Positions 8,723 through 20,413 of a DNA stretch of 34,871 nucleotides are shown piece after piece. How positions within the stretch are numbered: the first letter of the stretch is position 1; each line of letters opens with the position of its first letter. Where the stretch lies: positions 1-34,871 of the forward strand of contig CAJNOQ010001180.1 in the NCBI GenBank assembly GCA_905250885.1, read 5' to 3'. The translations under genes and the position numbers were made by a program. The notes under the pieces were generated by a model that worked only from the letters and a program-made list of their open reading frames with translations, was not told the DNA's origin and ran no database searches. The DNA is from Didymodactylos carnosus. Its lineage: Eukaryota > Rotifera > Eurotatoria > Philodinida > Philodinidae.

Positions 8723-9227
8723 CAAAGTAAACAAGAGAAGTTGATGATGAGAATATGAAATGACAGCTTAAATCTCTAAATTTACCCAAACATCAAAAAA
8801 GAATCTAGTATCGATAGCACCGATTCATTTAGATTACTAGATTTTTACTCGATTGCAACTATTGGGTAACGATAGTCGAAATCTGGTAATCGGACGATTG
8901 CTAGAGTTCTTCTAGTTGCAACTATCGATTTATCGCCCGATGATCAATCAATTTAATTATTGCTGGTTACACATGCAGACACATATAGTTGAAAGTCCCT
9001 TTTCCAAGTAGTCATCTAGATTGTAACTACGTAGTCGTGTATCGCCCGATTACAGACGAAATCTGTCTAGTTTTTCTCATAGGTGGTGTTTGCCTGGGTA
9101 TTAAGGAGAAAATCACTGAGATTTCTATAGAGTTCTTAATAATACAAAACAATTGCTTATTGAGATTGAGTCAGTGAACGAGGCGATTCGTAGCCGAAGG
9201 CTCGATTTAGGTGAATTTTAGTTCGCT
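8723..9227. other. No gene; short inverted words around CGATTG/ATCGCCCGAT
   Basis: Several imperfect inverted and direct words (GCAACTATCG, ATCGCCCGAT, TAACTACGTAGTC) are clustered at 8810-9060. They suggest the remains of a small foldback. No coding support. Confidence 0.35.
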
Positions 9228-10334
9228 ATGACAGATATCGAATCCTTATATACTAATATTCCAATTGACGAAGGCATAACAAGAGTGTCGAATTTCGTTT
9301 TCGATAATAGAGAAACTGCCGGCATACCTCTTTCTCGTCAAGGGCTTGTCGGATTACTCAAAATAGTGTTAGGTAATAATATCTTCCATTTTGGTGAAAA
9401 TTTCTCTATCCAGAAATTCGGTACGGCAATGGGAATCCCATGTGCGCCACCATATGCTAACCTGTTCGTTTTGTTAAGTGAACTGAGGCTATTCGACAAG
9501 TGCGGGAAGTTACCTCTTCGTTTTTTACAATAAATTCGAATTTAAAATATAAAGTGGCAAGTTTCGGTGGCACGACGATCGATTATCTGGATGTGTCAAT
9601 TACAAAAAATACACCAGGTAAGGGGGCTCTCATTTTGCTGAACTTAGCCATTTAAGAAAAACTTTTATTTTTTTCTCAACAGTCTTTAGCTCAAACCGAA
9701 ACTTTTTTTTACTAATATACACTAAATGATGCGGAGATTCAGAATTAACAAAACATTTGCTGACTGTACTAGTCATTTTTGTGTAAAGAATTAATTTTTC
9801 TGACCATCAGGCTATTTTCAGGCTAATTTTTAATTAGCTGATTTTTCACTACAGTTGAACTTCGTAGCAAAACTTCTAACGCCATTAAATAGCCCATAAT
9901 TTGAAGTATATGTTGCATTGTTTAAATCGTTCATAAATCAGTTTTTATATTTTCGCCTGATGTCCGCCTGGATGCACACTGTACGGGATTCAAGAAATGT
10001 TCAAGAAAATACTGTTTCTTTTGTAGTTTATATAGATAACTGTACGAGTCTCTCCACCACAAAATTAAACCTAAATCAAACACTGAATTGTGACAAGCGT
10101 AATGTTTGTTACTATGTTGTGTGTAAGCGCTGCGGAGAGGAGCATATTGGAGAAACAGGAGCATCAGCGCGAAAAAGTTTTTTTGGCCATACGTCCCAAA
10201 TCAGAGTTCAACGGACTTCATCAGTGGGGATACACTTTAACCAGAAGAATCATTCCATTCGGAATGTTATGATTATACCGTTCGAGACAGATTATCTTAA
10301 TGAGGATCATAGAAAAGCGCGGCAGTTATACTAG
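9228..10334 (+). pseudogene. Penelope-like retroelement remnant (RT + GIY-YIG)
   Basis: An RT segment at 9228-9530 carries TDIESLYTNIPIDEG (motif with the first catalytic Asp), NNIFHFGE and GTAMGIPCAPPYANLF, typical of Penelope-like elements. The expected RYIDD catalytic motif that should follow is missing. After a stop and a frame change, 9533-9613 reads the downstream Y-L-D-V-S-I block. A GTAAGG at about 9617 looks like a splice donor; introns are known in this class. A second coding segment at about 9990-10330 reads CYYVVCKRCGEEHIGETG and the H.NQ.NHSI region of the GIY-YIG endonuclease linked to Penelope RTs. Stops and the deletion make it non-functional. Short inverted pieces of AATCTCAATAAGCAATTGTT flank it (9149-9170 and 10421-10440). 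The hammerhead at 7655 is upstream in the same orientation and may belong to it. Confidence 0.8.
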
Positions 10335-10793
10335 ATAAAGAAAGTAAACCCTACTTTGAATATCAAAATTTAATATAACTGACGAGAGTGATAAAAATAT
10401 GTTTTAGAGGTTATAATTTAATCTCAATAAGCAATTGTTAGAATTCAATAATAATTATATTCTTAGGTCGCTTATTTCGTTTAAATTAATTTAATCATAG
10501 ATGAAATAATACAGTAAAAAAAACTTTTCTTCTTATAATTAGTAAACTTGGTAGCGTTTAGCATAAGAGTTAGTTTATCCTTGTACTTGAATTAGAAAGA
10601 TACCATCCCTATAGAGCTAGAGTCATGATATTTTTAAAAAACTTTGGTAAATCTGAATTAATCTCAATAATTACTGTCATTATGGTGATAAATTTGCTAC
10701 CAAAACCGACCGTTTTCGATCCGTTTCCCATTGTCTCACTCATGATCCGCTTTTTGGTCATAATTGATTATACACATTCATTAATCTTTACAA
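10335..10793. other. No gene seen
   Basis: AT-rich sequence downstream of the Penelope-like remnant. It contains the inverted AATCTCAATAAGCAATTGTT piece (about 10421-10440) and an 86-codon open frame (10625-10885) that runs into the next foldback and has no recognisable content. Confidence 0.4.
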
Positions 10794-10963
10794 CTAACAA
10801 GAAACCTAACGCAATAGAACGAAATCTTTTCCGTTCTGCTTATTTTACTTTTCTTGGTGCTATTTTCTTTGACAATGAGGAATAACGAACGGTCAAAGAA
10901 AACTGAACCAAGAAAAGAAAAATAAGCAGAAAGTTTCGTTCTTTGCGTTAGGGTTTTTGTTAG
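10794..10963. mobile_element. Compact foldback element (170 bp)
   Basis: Arms 10794-10873 and 10892-10963 are inverted, starting CTAACAA...CCTAACGC outward and ending TTTTCTTTGAC inward, around an 18-bp loop, with scattered mismatches and indels. A GGTCAAAGAAAAC.GAACCAA word from its inner arm recurs near 14572, so the family is dispersed. Confidence 0.7.
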
Positions 10964-10982
10964 ACGCGTCACAGCATATAAC

Positions 10983-11556
10983 CCCCTGGCCAAAAATAGT
11001 TAGACTCGGCATTTTCACTATATCGTTACTATAAATTCACATTTTGAGAAAAATAAGTATGTGTTCGGATAGTCTGTGGAATTCTCTACAACTCTGTATA
11101 AGTATGTTCTGAATCTCAATTGTTCGCTTAAAATAAATATAAGCACAAGAAAGGCACCCTCATCCTCAGATTCCCCGAAAATTCATTTTTTTCCGTCATT
11201 CTTTCAAATTGTTTTTTTCTCGTTTTCATAAATTTTTACGATACGGGGAGATAGAGATTTTCATGCGCTTTCAGAATATGTACTTAGCTTTTAATAACTC
11301 GTTTCTGTATTAAAAAGAAATGAAAATTTTTTAAAAACAAAAAAAAACAATTTGAAAGAATGACGGGAAAAAATGACTTTCTGGGGAATCTGAGGATGAA
11401 GGTGCCTTTCTTGTGCTTATATTTATTTTTAGCGAACAACACGGTTGTAGAGAATTCAACGGGCTATCCGAACATATACTTATTTTTCTCAAAATGTGAA
11501 TTTATAGTAACGATATAGTGAAAACACCGAGTCTAATTATTTTTTGCCATGGGGAT
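10983..11556. mobile_element. Long foldback element (about 570 bp)
   Basis: Arms of about 230-250 bp (about 10983-11235 and 11330-11556) carry long identical blocks, e.g. TATCGTTACTATAAATTCAC at the outer end and AGCACAAGAAAGGCACC further in. The left arm has an extra ~28-bp segment near 11093-11121 absent from the right. No coding capacity. A non-autonomous DNA transposon is the likely origin; no target-site duplication was resolved. Confidence 0.75.
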
Positions 11557-11599
11557 AAATCATCTGCCAAATGTTTGTGATCAAATAATAGCTAAACGT

Positions 11600-11925
11600 G
11601 GCTGGGACAGTAGAAGGTGATAGAGTTTCTCACGGTCTTCCAGATGGCCAATTTAGTTTTGAAATAAATTGATGATAAGAGGAAAAAAATCGATGAAAAT
11701 GTAGCAACACACACATCACCGGGGAATGGGATGATGAAGGTGTCTTTGTTGCTCTTGAATTTTTTTTCAACAGACGAATACAATTGAAGATGTACCTATA
11801 GAGAGTTGTAGAGAATTTAACGGGCTATCCGAATCTCTATTTACTTTGTCAAAAAGAATAATTTATAGTGATAATATATGGAAAATACCGAGTCTAGTTA
11901 TTTTTGATCAGAGGGATATATATCT
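11600..11925. mobile_element. Diverged relative of the adjacent foldback arm
   Basis: This stretch repeats, in the same orientation and order, blocks of the right arm at 11385-11556: GGGGAATG..ATGATGAAGGTG, then GTTGTAGAGAATT.AACGGGCTATCCGAA, then TTATAGT.A.GATATA.GGAAAA.ACCGAGTCTA. It is clearly older than the neighbouring arms, so copies of one family accumulated here at different times. Confidence 0.6.
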
Positions 11926-12171
11926 TTTTTATATACGAAACGTATATCCAAGCATATTTTCAATATAGATTAGAATGTTTTTTTTTTGTTTTTTTTTGAC
12001 TGACCATTTATTGTTAAGCGGTAGGCTGTTACAAAAACGAAAAGATAAGAACGGGAAAAATGGTAAAATACATAACAAACCAAATCGAAAAAAAAAGAAA
12101 GAAGACAACACATATATTTAACTCTTTAATTAAAAAGCAGTAATAAATAAATAGATTCTTACTTTCGCATT

Positions 12172-14130
12172 TTACTCTGTTACTTCATCCATAAAGGCTA
12201 TCCATGATATTAGCACCGACTCATGTCTATTTAAGAGCTTCTTGACTCTTTTCAACGAAAAGAAGTGACCCAGATTCTGATCTTTAGTTGGTTTAAAATT
12301 ATCCCAGTAAAAAACTTCGTCGAGAATTGGGGAGATACAGAGGTACAGTCGTAACAACATTCAAGCCTTTTTTTAAGATACTTTGCTACGTAAAATTTTA
12401 ATTCATGTTCTCTACATCATTCAAACAACTCGTCAGCCTCCGCAAAAGGGCAGCGGTAAACTAGTCTCATACCGACCCGAAATTTACGATTCAGCGACGC
12501 TAGATGGGTTTTAGGTAAAAATGCGTACATTGGGAAGAGCCAAGAGAAGAAAGGAAATGAATACGCAAAGAAATATTTTCTGTTTAAGTTAATTGAGACT
12601 TCTTCTGACTTAGACAATCACTTTAGTTTTCCGTAAGAGTTTTTGATTTTTTTGATCGTGGCGTCCATGGAAAGCCGCAGAGACCACTTCTCAGTCCATA
12701 TGAACCCCAGGTATTTAAACCACTTTACTTGCTCAAGAGAAAACCCGTTCATAAACAGTGAAATCGTTGGTCTCACCACTTGCTTATGGAAGATCTGAAA
12801 AACCATTTTATTGTAGTTAATAGGTTGCTCATGCATGACTGCGTGATTTACAATTCTTTCTCAAACTCTATTTCCTTCTTCAAAAAATTTCAACATTTCA
12901 CTGACTTCTGGTCTAAAAGGAGGTGTGATAACCCACTGATAAGTCATCTACGAATAAATGATTTGAATGTGTCCCTAATTTATTCGATACATTGCAATGA
13001 AATATAATAAATAGCATAGGTGATAATGAGCTACCCTGTGGCAAACCTATTCCAATAAGAAAAAATTCGGAATTACATCTTCCATAAACAATTCGAGCTT
13101 TGCGGCCTCTAAGCCAGTTCCAAATTACTCTCAATAAATTCATCGGCATACCTAAATTAATAGATTTAGAATAAAAATGTTCATGCACGACACGATCATA
13201 CGCTTTTTATCATCCATGTAGATAGTCAGCGACGGAACATTCGCACAAAGGTTATTATTAATGTTTTGATACATAGATAAAATCCTTGTTTGTAGTAAAC
13301 ATTTTTGTCTAAATCCAGATTGCTCTACCGATAAAATATGATAGTAATCGACCCAGTTTTTTTATTCGTACCAGTAAAATTTTCTCGTATATTTTTGAAG
13401 TTGAGAGTAGTGAGATAGGACGAGTTTGATCAAGACTGGGTATACCTACTCTCAGTTTATTTAAAACTACCATTTTTGTCAATTTCCATGCATGAATAAA
13501 TTTACCATCAGTAAGCCACTCATTAAAGCATACAACAAGATATTCTCGATAACTGAAGGTTAGCAATTTTAACATAAAATTTGAAATGTTATCGAAGCCC
13601 GACGACTTTTTCGATTTCAGATTTTTTATAAACCTGTTTACCTCTAATACTGTAGTTTTACTGATTGGCTCCTGACAGTTATCCATTATCGTTTTAATGT
13701 CCCCAAACTCCTGCCTTACTATTCCTGGGACTTTAGGGAGGAATTGTTCTCTATAATAATCAAAAAGGCCATCTACAATCAAATTTTTATCTGAGATAAT
13801 TTCATTTTTTATTTGCAATTTAGAAATTGACAACGTTTTTGGACGATAAATTCGTGATAGAAAGGACCAAAAAATTGGTTTGGATTGCTCGTGAGCATTA
13901 TTTATAGATGATAAAAAACAATGCCATCTACACGACTTATCAGCTATTTCTTTTCCAACTTCTCGCGTTAAGTTGCGAAGAGCAGTTCTGTCGGCTTCGA
14001 AAGGGTAATGGTAATATAAATTTCGAACTTTTCGAATATATTTTAGTTTCTCTAAGATGTATTGAGATAAAGCCGGTTTATATTTATCTCTCGTAATATA
14101 TTTAGTCAATCTGGATTTAAGTGCAGACAA
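12172..14130 (-). pseudogene. Non-LTR retrotransposon reverse transcriptase, broken
   Basis: Read from 14130 down. A 273-codon segment (14130-13309) holds the RT N-terminus, including SKKSSGFDNISNFMLKL and TRPISLLSTSKIYEKIL. After frame changes come QSGFRQKCLLQTRI and an IYMDD-type first catalytic Asp (about 13320-13210). The next segment (13188-12913) has GLPQGSSLSPMLFIIF and FVDD, the FADD-type catalytic motif. Then come thumb-like sequence (12836-12618), an in-frame TGA, and C-terminal sequence with YRCPFAEADELF (12617-12417) and a last block to 12172. It lacks an intact upstream endonuclease and has several frameshifts and stops, so it is dead. A 323-bp piece recurs at 22521-22843. The clade was not determined. 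Confidence 0.82.
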
Positions 14131-16829
14131 AAACTTAATACAATACCGTATTTATTCACAACAGAGGCACTGAATTTTAATTTTTTGATTAGAACACTAC
14201 AATTGAAATGCAGAACAAACACTGAGCACATGTTTTTATTTCTATTCGTACATGGGCGATGGGCGGTACATATCTGAAAACGGAGGCTTTTAGAAATACG
14301 TATTTTGATCAATTTTGGTCAGAATTCTATTGTATAGTCCGTATTAAGTCAGAAATGATGCAAAACAGTGACACTGAATTTCTCTGCTATCAAAAATGAG
14401 ATATTCATGCTAATTTCTGCTCGCCTTTTACCCCAACCTATAAAAATAGCGCCGTATCAAATATCCATCTTTGAACTTTTTGGCAAATGTTAGCAAATGT
14501 CTCTAGAGAGTGTTCTGATATATCGTGTTCTTCTTTCTGTACGGTAAAGATATTTTTTCGTTATTGCTCATGGTCAAAGAAAACGGAACCAAAAGATTTA
14601 TTTCTACTGAAATGCGTAAACAACCCAAAAATATTTTATTAAATACTACAAAAAATGGACAAAAGCAGAAATGTCGTTTTTCGTCCAAAGAATGACAAAG
14701 CACATGTACATCATCAGTGAATTTCAATTGCTGGTGATCTACAAGATTCATACTATAAATATCACATAGGCGGTTTTAAATTTTTGGAACTATATTCATT
14801 CAAGTCCAACACATCCAGAATCTGTTTCAGATGAGCGTTGGTTTCAGATGTTTTTATGCTAGACGAATGAGTATTTTCAAATGGTTTGATAATGATCTTT
14901 TTGTTGTGTCACGTAATAGACGTTCCTAATCATTTTTCCGATTAATTTCGATGCTTTGGATAACCATTAATGTCAAATTTAATTCTCAGTGTTTTAATGG
15001 TGAATCATCATCGGGTTTATTATTTGGATGGAACACATGTCAATAATTAACAATCGTATTTGAACAAAAAGTGATTACCAAAAAGCTCAAATTTCAGACT
15101 ATATCATTAGCGAAGGATTAGAACGTTTGGTGTTGAGAAATTCGAATTCATTATATGTAAAGAAAAAACATTTCTATTGCTTTCCAATTAAGAAGAATGG
15201 CTTACCTACCAATCCTCATGGATCTTTCTTCATGCTAATTTTTTACACACGTATACTTAACTTATCTAAAAATATAAGCCGAGACATAAAAATTTTGTTA
15301 ATACTAAATCAATGAATTAGCAAGAAAAAAAGTGCGTAGTTAAAATTCAAAAAGTCAAAATTTCGTTACAACTGTGTAAAAGCCTAAACAAACAAAAAGT
15401 AAATAAGGAAAATTGGAAATGAGCATATAAGACAAACACAAAAAATAATATTTCCGTTGAAATAAAATCTTTGTCTAATATTTCCGGCAACATCATTATT
15501 CTTAAACCCATTAGTCAGTCTTTATTTGAGGCTTTTAATAAGTGTTGCTAAAAAATATTCGAAAATTATTAGGAAAAAAGTTCTGAAAAAGAGGCATAGT
15601 TCGATGAAATTCGTGATGTTTATTACGAATATCATAAGGAAAATGAATATACTAGCTTTCTTTTTGTAACTAGAATTTTGTTTCAAATTCACATGTAATA
15701 CGATCAGTTTGAATATTTTCAAAAAACTAAGCACATTTTTGTTTATTATTTCTTTATTATACTGTCATACATCTCATATGAGAATGTTTTTATTTATATT
15801 GGGTAAAGTTTCCATTTGAAATGACATTGAAATCAAAACATTTGACAAGCACTTTTGGATATTGTATTTCATCTGAAATATTTTTATACAAAACATCAAA
15901 GTTTCAGCATTCTTAATAATAGTTTTAGATAAAAGGAAAAAATTCTGCATTGCCGTTATAATATAAAAATGAACAGATCCAATTTTATCAGAAACTTTTT
16001 TGATGAAATTATTTAAATATTTTTTTATTTTTCCAGAAACGACTGAGGAAACCTTAGGATACGAAAAATCAAAGTTACATTTTGATTAAATCTATGTTTT
16101 GACATTATTATAAATTCTATGTAAATAAAACTACAATTGCTTTATCAATTATGTTTATCAAAAACAAAACAACTTCAATAAAAAAATCTCGATCTGATTT
16201 TAATGCAAACATCCGCGTCAAGTAAAACGGTAGAACGTTGATTATACCTAAAACTAAATTCAACAAAAAAAATACTGGAACTTCATTCACAGTCGCAACT
16301 ATCCACCTGAGGAATGCGAGATTCCTGTTGCGATTCGCAATCATCGATAGTCTCTCTCTCCTGACCTTTAAAATAAAAGGAAAGAAAAAAGAAAATAAGA
16401 CGCCATGATGACAAAATATTGTCGTTTTACTAATTCTATTCTGTTTCTATTCAGTATATGACACAATGTATTATTGATTGGTCAAAATTTCTTTCTATAC
16501 TTTTCCTCTGCTATAAATTTTATGAAGTAGGAAAATTGTGCGTATGCACCAGTACTCCAACATCATATTCATCAGAATCATGTTTAAAGTCTAATCTAGA
16601 AGTATATCTGTAGTTTCTATGCACTTCAAACGCCGATAATGAGCACTTATTGACCGTTGTGATTAAATTCCATAGCCATTATGTGAGGATATTGCTTTAG
16701 CAGGTGCTCCGGTAACATTATAGCTGGTGCTATCCATATGTATTTAGTGTTCTCCTATGTTGAAAAAATTCAGTAAGGTTATATTCATAGTCTTTTAATG
16801 TCAAAATGAAAGAACAAACAATAAGTAAA
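14131..16829. other. Gene-poor AT-rich region
   Basis: No convincing gene in 2.7 kb. Scraps of coding look include a minus-strand peptide with H-L-K-Q-I-L-D-V-L-D near 14770-14850 and a hydrophobic 75-codon frame at 16117-16344 (-), which has no homology I recognise. The 14131-14700 part may be the eroded 5' half (endonuclease region) of the adjacent retroelement. A GGTCAAAGAAAAC word near 14572 links to the foldback at 10794-10963. Confidence 0.4.
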
Positions 16830-17696
16830 TTAAGGGCCCCCCTCCCCTCTAAATTTTTTTTTCCCAGAACACTCGATTTTACTGAAATTTTTATTGAATA
16901 TGTATCTGACCATTGATAGTTCTCAGTAAAAATTTGAGCTCATAATATTGAGTTTTTCGCGAGTTATTGTAACATCAAGGTCAAAAAGTAGGTGTCCGTG
17001 TGTCAAAGATTTTGTTTTCAGTTTTAATGATACGGACCTCGGGATGGTGTCAAAATGTAGAGAAGACCTGCCCCTACAACCTAACAAAGCCGGATTTTTG
17101 AAAAAAAAAATTAATTTTTTTAGACAGTTTTTTCGAAAAACCTAGATTAGCTTTTTAGAAAACTCGAGTGTTTTGTAAACAAATAAATTGAAAACAAAAA
17201 TTCCGGCTTTGTTAGGTTGTAGCGCTGATATTTACCTTCATTTTAAAACCTTCCCGAGCTTCTTAACATTTAAAATGGCGGAGAAATCTTTGACGCACAA
17301 TCAGGTAAAACAAAAAAACCAGTTTCGAGAAAAACGCAAAACAAGTTTCTCCTTTGATTATCGCGGTTTTTTTTGGAAAGTGGTACAGAGAAAAGTCTGA
17401 GAGCAGTTCGTCGTAGATTATCGGCTATGGCGAATCGAATGAGCACATGTAGAGACATGTGCGACGTACTTTTTCCCATATGTAAGCGTTATTCCCACGG
17501 AAAAACCATAAAAGATCAATCAGTTTTTGATGTTGGGTGCCTCAGAAAAACCGCTGTAAAACCCTCAAAAACCATCGTAAAACCAATAAATCATAGCACT
17601 CGAAAGCAGATATATTGGACTATACAACTATGCATAAATGTTCAAATCGATTTTTTTGTCGAAAAATGCTTTTTTTGAGGGGTGGGGGGCCCTTAA
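16830..17696. mobile_element. TTAA-bounded non-autonomous DNA transposon
   Basis: 867 bp with 20-bp terminal inverted repeats, TTAAGGGCCCCCC(T/A)CCCCTC (16830-16849 and 17677-17696, one mismatch). TTAA at both ends fits either the repeat tip or a TTAA target duplication, as in piggyBac-type insertion. A second inverted pair is internal (CCTACAACCTAACAAAGCCGG near 17072 and its complement near 17200). Open frames of 65-101 codons inside show no transposase motif. Confidence 0.7.
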
Positions 17697-18154
17697 AAGA
17701 AGTACAGAAAAATTGTTCTTAACATTTTTAGTGCTCTTAATGTGAAAGTTTATGAAAAAGGGTTACGACTAAATTAAAAGAAGCAGCTGGTCTTATTTGG
17801 ATAAGTCCAAATGATCCAACGCGGATCTTTCAGGAGGTTGTCTGGAAGTCCAGTTCTCTAGAAACCACTTTTTGTAGAATACATAAATTAAATTCTTTTC
17901 TATCTTTTAGCAGATGCGAACAAGAGCGCTGACTAGAAAAATCACATCATCATACAATTTAGTGCCCACCGCTACTCCTTGGCTCTATTTTTCATGCAGT
18001 TGGCCAAGTCACTAAGCTTCTTTTGCAAATCCTAGAACGGTACTTTCAGGTCATTTTTCGTGCTTTTGCTATGTATACGCTAAAAAAACTAAAATTAATG
18101 TTAGAAACTAAAAATTCATGCAAAAAAACTAAAAGAAATAAAAATTCGAAATAA
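17697..18154. other. No gene; 3' flank of transposase pseudogene
   Basis: AT-rich DNA with no coding support. It would hold the 3' end and terminal repeat of the transposase element below, but no inverted terminus was recognised. Confidence 0.4.
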
Positions 18155-20413
18155 TTAACTATCTACAAGCATACTGTGAAAGAGGCTATCGTCTTCATTG
18201 TTGCAAGTCAAGACTGTTTTGTCTTTGTCTCTTCTTTTTCTTGTTGCCCAAGAGTGTTGTACAGTATAATTTATGACAGGATCGCTTCTTAGAAACAATC
18301 GATTGAAGACATCCGGAAGATTTTCTATGTGTCCACATTTTCGAGAGAGAAATTCTCTAAAATTACGGATGTCTTTATTACAGCTTTCAAGAGCTTCCTC
18401 AGATAACTCACCGGGTCCAACAGAGTTGTTTCTCTGAATCAGTTCAGCAGAGTGAAAAATTAGAGAGTGAACTGTCATGGAATACTCAATCCATGAGAAT
18501 TCTTTAACAACCAACACTGCTAAGTCTTTAGTTAGTTGTCTAAACTTATCAACATTGATTAGTTCAGTGGAAGACACAATACGAAGTATTACAGAATGAC
18601 ACTGCAAGAGGGTCTTGAAAGGTTTTCGATAATTCGAGGGAACGCTTTCAACTATAGCACCTCTCAGGTCAAAGAAAAAGAATTTTCGACCTTGGTTGCT
18701 AGTAGTTGATGTTCCGGAATTATCCGTTGCATCTACCTGGTCCAATCGAAGACCCGTTTTTGTTTCTGTTTCGCTAAGAACTAAACTTCGTGCTTTTTTA
18801 ATCTGTTCTTTAATATCTCCTCGTTCGGACCAATTTAGAACATTGGCTCGAAGGTGGTACATTAATTTAAGGAGCCAAGATACTCCATTTATGTATTAAT
18901 GAGTAATTGTGATAAAATGATTGTCAAGAGTAGACACTGGTTCGCTTGTGAGATCATGTTTGGTAGCATAATCATTTTTACTCTTTGTAATTTGGCCACC
19001 GACTTTAACCATTTCTTTATAGAGAACTAAAGTTTTTTCTGCAGTACGATTAATAGCAAAATAATTTACATCTTGTATTTTATTTTGGTCTTTCCATTCA
19101 GCTGATCGAGTGGTGTAAAGAAGGCAGTCTGCACCACCCAAACCAGACCCCACTGTACGGACTTTTAAATCTTTCATACTGCTTTCAATACAAACTTTAA
19201 CTTCGTATTTTTTGTTGTTATAGTTAAAAGTGATGCCTTTTTCCTGTAAGTGCTTTTCACCTGGTTCAAATACACCATTCACAGCAGATAGTAATTCTTT
19301 AGACTCTTTTTCAGCTGTAAGTGCCAATGGAATTTACCAATGTGAGCTGTTAGGAGTTTGATTTACCCATAAAACTTCCCTGTAGAGGCTTTTAAACTAA
19401 GCGGTACAAACATTTTGCTGAAGATGTTTGCCATTTCCATCGGTGAATTAGCGGATTTGTAAATAGACATTGTACCAGCTCCATCATGGCCAATTTTTTC
19501 TCGATATTCGAGCTTTTCTGGCACAATGACGCTTTGCTTAAGTAGCATGCCTATTAATCTTTTCACTGTTATTTGGATAACAGATTCTCTATCTTGCACA
19601 TACACCCCTGTTTCTTTGATGAATGAAGCAGTGTTCCATCGTGAAAGCGATGGTAAGATATTGTTAGAGTAGTTTCCGACGTATTCTCTGTTAGAAATAG
19701 TCAAATGAGAACTACAAAATGTTTGAGAAAATCCATCTGGTTTCGACTTAGATCGACATGAGATTTTAATGCCAACGTTTCATCTAAAGTCAATTCATTT
19801 TTTTGTTTGACTTAGATCGTCAGTTTCGTAGAGTTCTTTGCCAACTTGAGCAAGTTTTTTATTTGTTTGATGGTTGCGCTAGTGGATCAACTAACCAAGA
19901 ACTTCGTTAACTGTTAGATTGTTCGCGGCAGCGAACTCGTCTAACTCCTCGTTTAAATTAGTTAAACGACGTTTCTTTTGTTTATTGCCAACTTCGCTGA
20001 AATCTCTATTTGTTCTTTTCGGTGATTTTGGATGTTGTTTTAATTCACTTTTGTGAAGTATTACCTGTACATATTCGTTTTCTCTTCGGTCATTGCTTCT
20101 TTTTCGCGAATTTTCGAACTGATATACTTCTTTGCAAAATTAGAATTAATGAAATTTGAGATTGTCTCTTTATTCTCATCGCATTCCTCTGCGTCCAAAC
20201 TTCACATATTCGGATGACAGCCAACTCAACATCTTTTTCACAAGTGTGAATAATCTCATAAAGCTGATGCAAAGTAATTGAAGTAGGTCTCTCTTGTGAA
20301 ACAGTTTCAGTTTGAGTTGGAGAGGTTGTTGAGTTTGTTGCCATTGCTGAGTACAGAACTTTCGACCTACTACCGGCGCTACGAGTGCCAAGTAGACTAT
20401 AGTTAACAATCAT
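18155..20413 (-). pseudogene. RAG1/Transib-type DDE transposase pseudogene
   Basis: Reading down from 20413, pieces in several frames form one protein. First an N-terminal region with an ITLHQLYEIIHTCEKDVELA segment. Then a lysine-rich stretch (RTNRDFSEVGNKQKKRRLT) and EFAAANNLTVNEVLG. Next IGHDGAGTMSIYKS (about 19495-19450), like the RAG1 CDGMGD block with the first catalytic Asp (19485-19483). Then ESSMKDLKV (Asp at 19171-19169), matching the spacing of RAG1 GTGYDEKLV. Finally GELSEEALESCNKDIRNFRE (about 18412-18350), like RAG1 ASEGNESGNKLFRRFRK with the catalytic Glu. All three acidic residues therefore survive. Breaks are plain: a frame loss near 19365, TAA stops near 19337 and 18896, and several between 19705 and 19930. 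The protein resembles uncharacterised RAG1-like invertebrate proteins more than vertebrate RAG1. No CAC-type terminal repeats were found. Assignment is by motif recall. Confidence 0.6.

Noticed and set aside
10960-10972. ACGCGTC words at about 10963 and 21001 as possible hammerhead cleavage regions.
   Set aside because: No GAAA core or CTGATGA nearby on either strand.
16117-16344. Hydrophobic 75-codon frame starting with ATG on the minus strand.
   Set aside because: AT-rich DNA easily gives such frames; no homology, splice context or neighbouring coding signal.
19326-19377. A 52-bp GT-AG intron (GTAAATC...TTACAG) within the transposase pseudogene.
   Set aside because: It has the local intron length, but splicing would shift the frame. 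Reading through in another frame gives family-like residues (WVNQTPNSS) up to a TAA, so a frameshift plus nonsense fits better.
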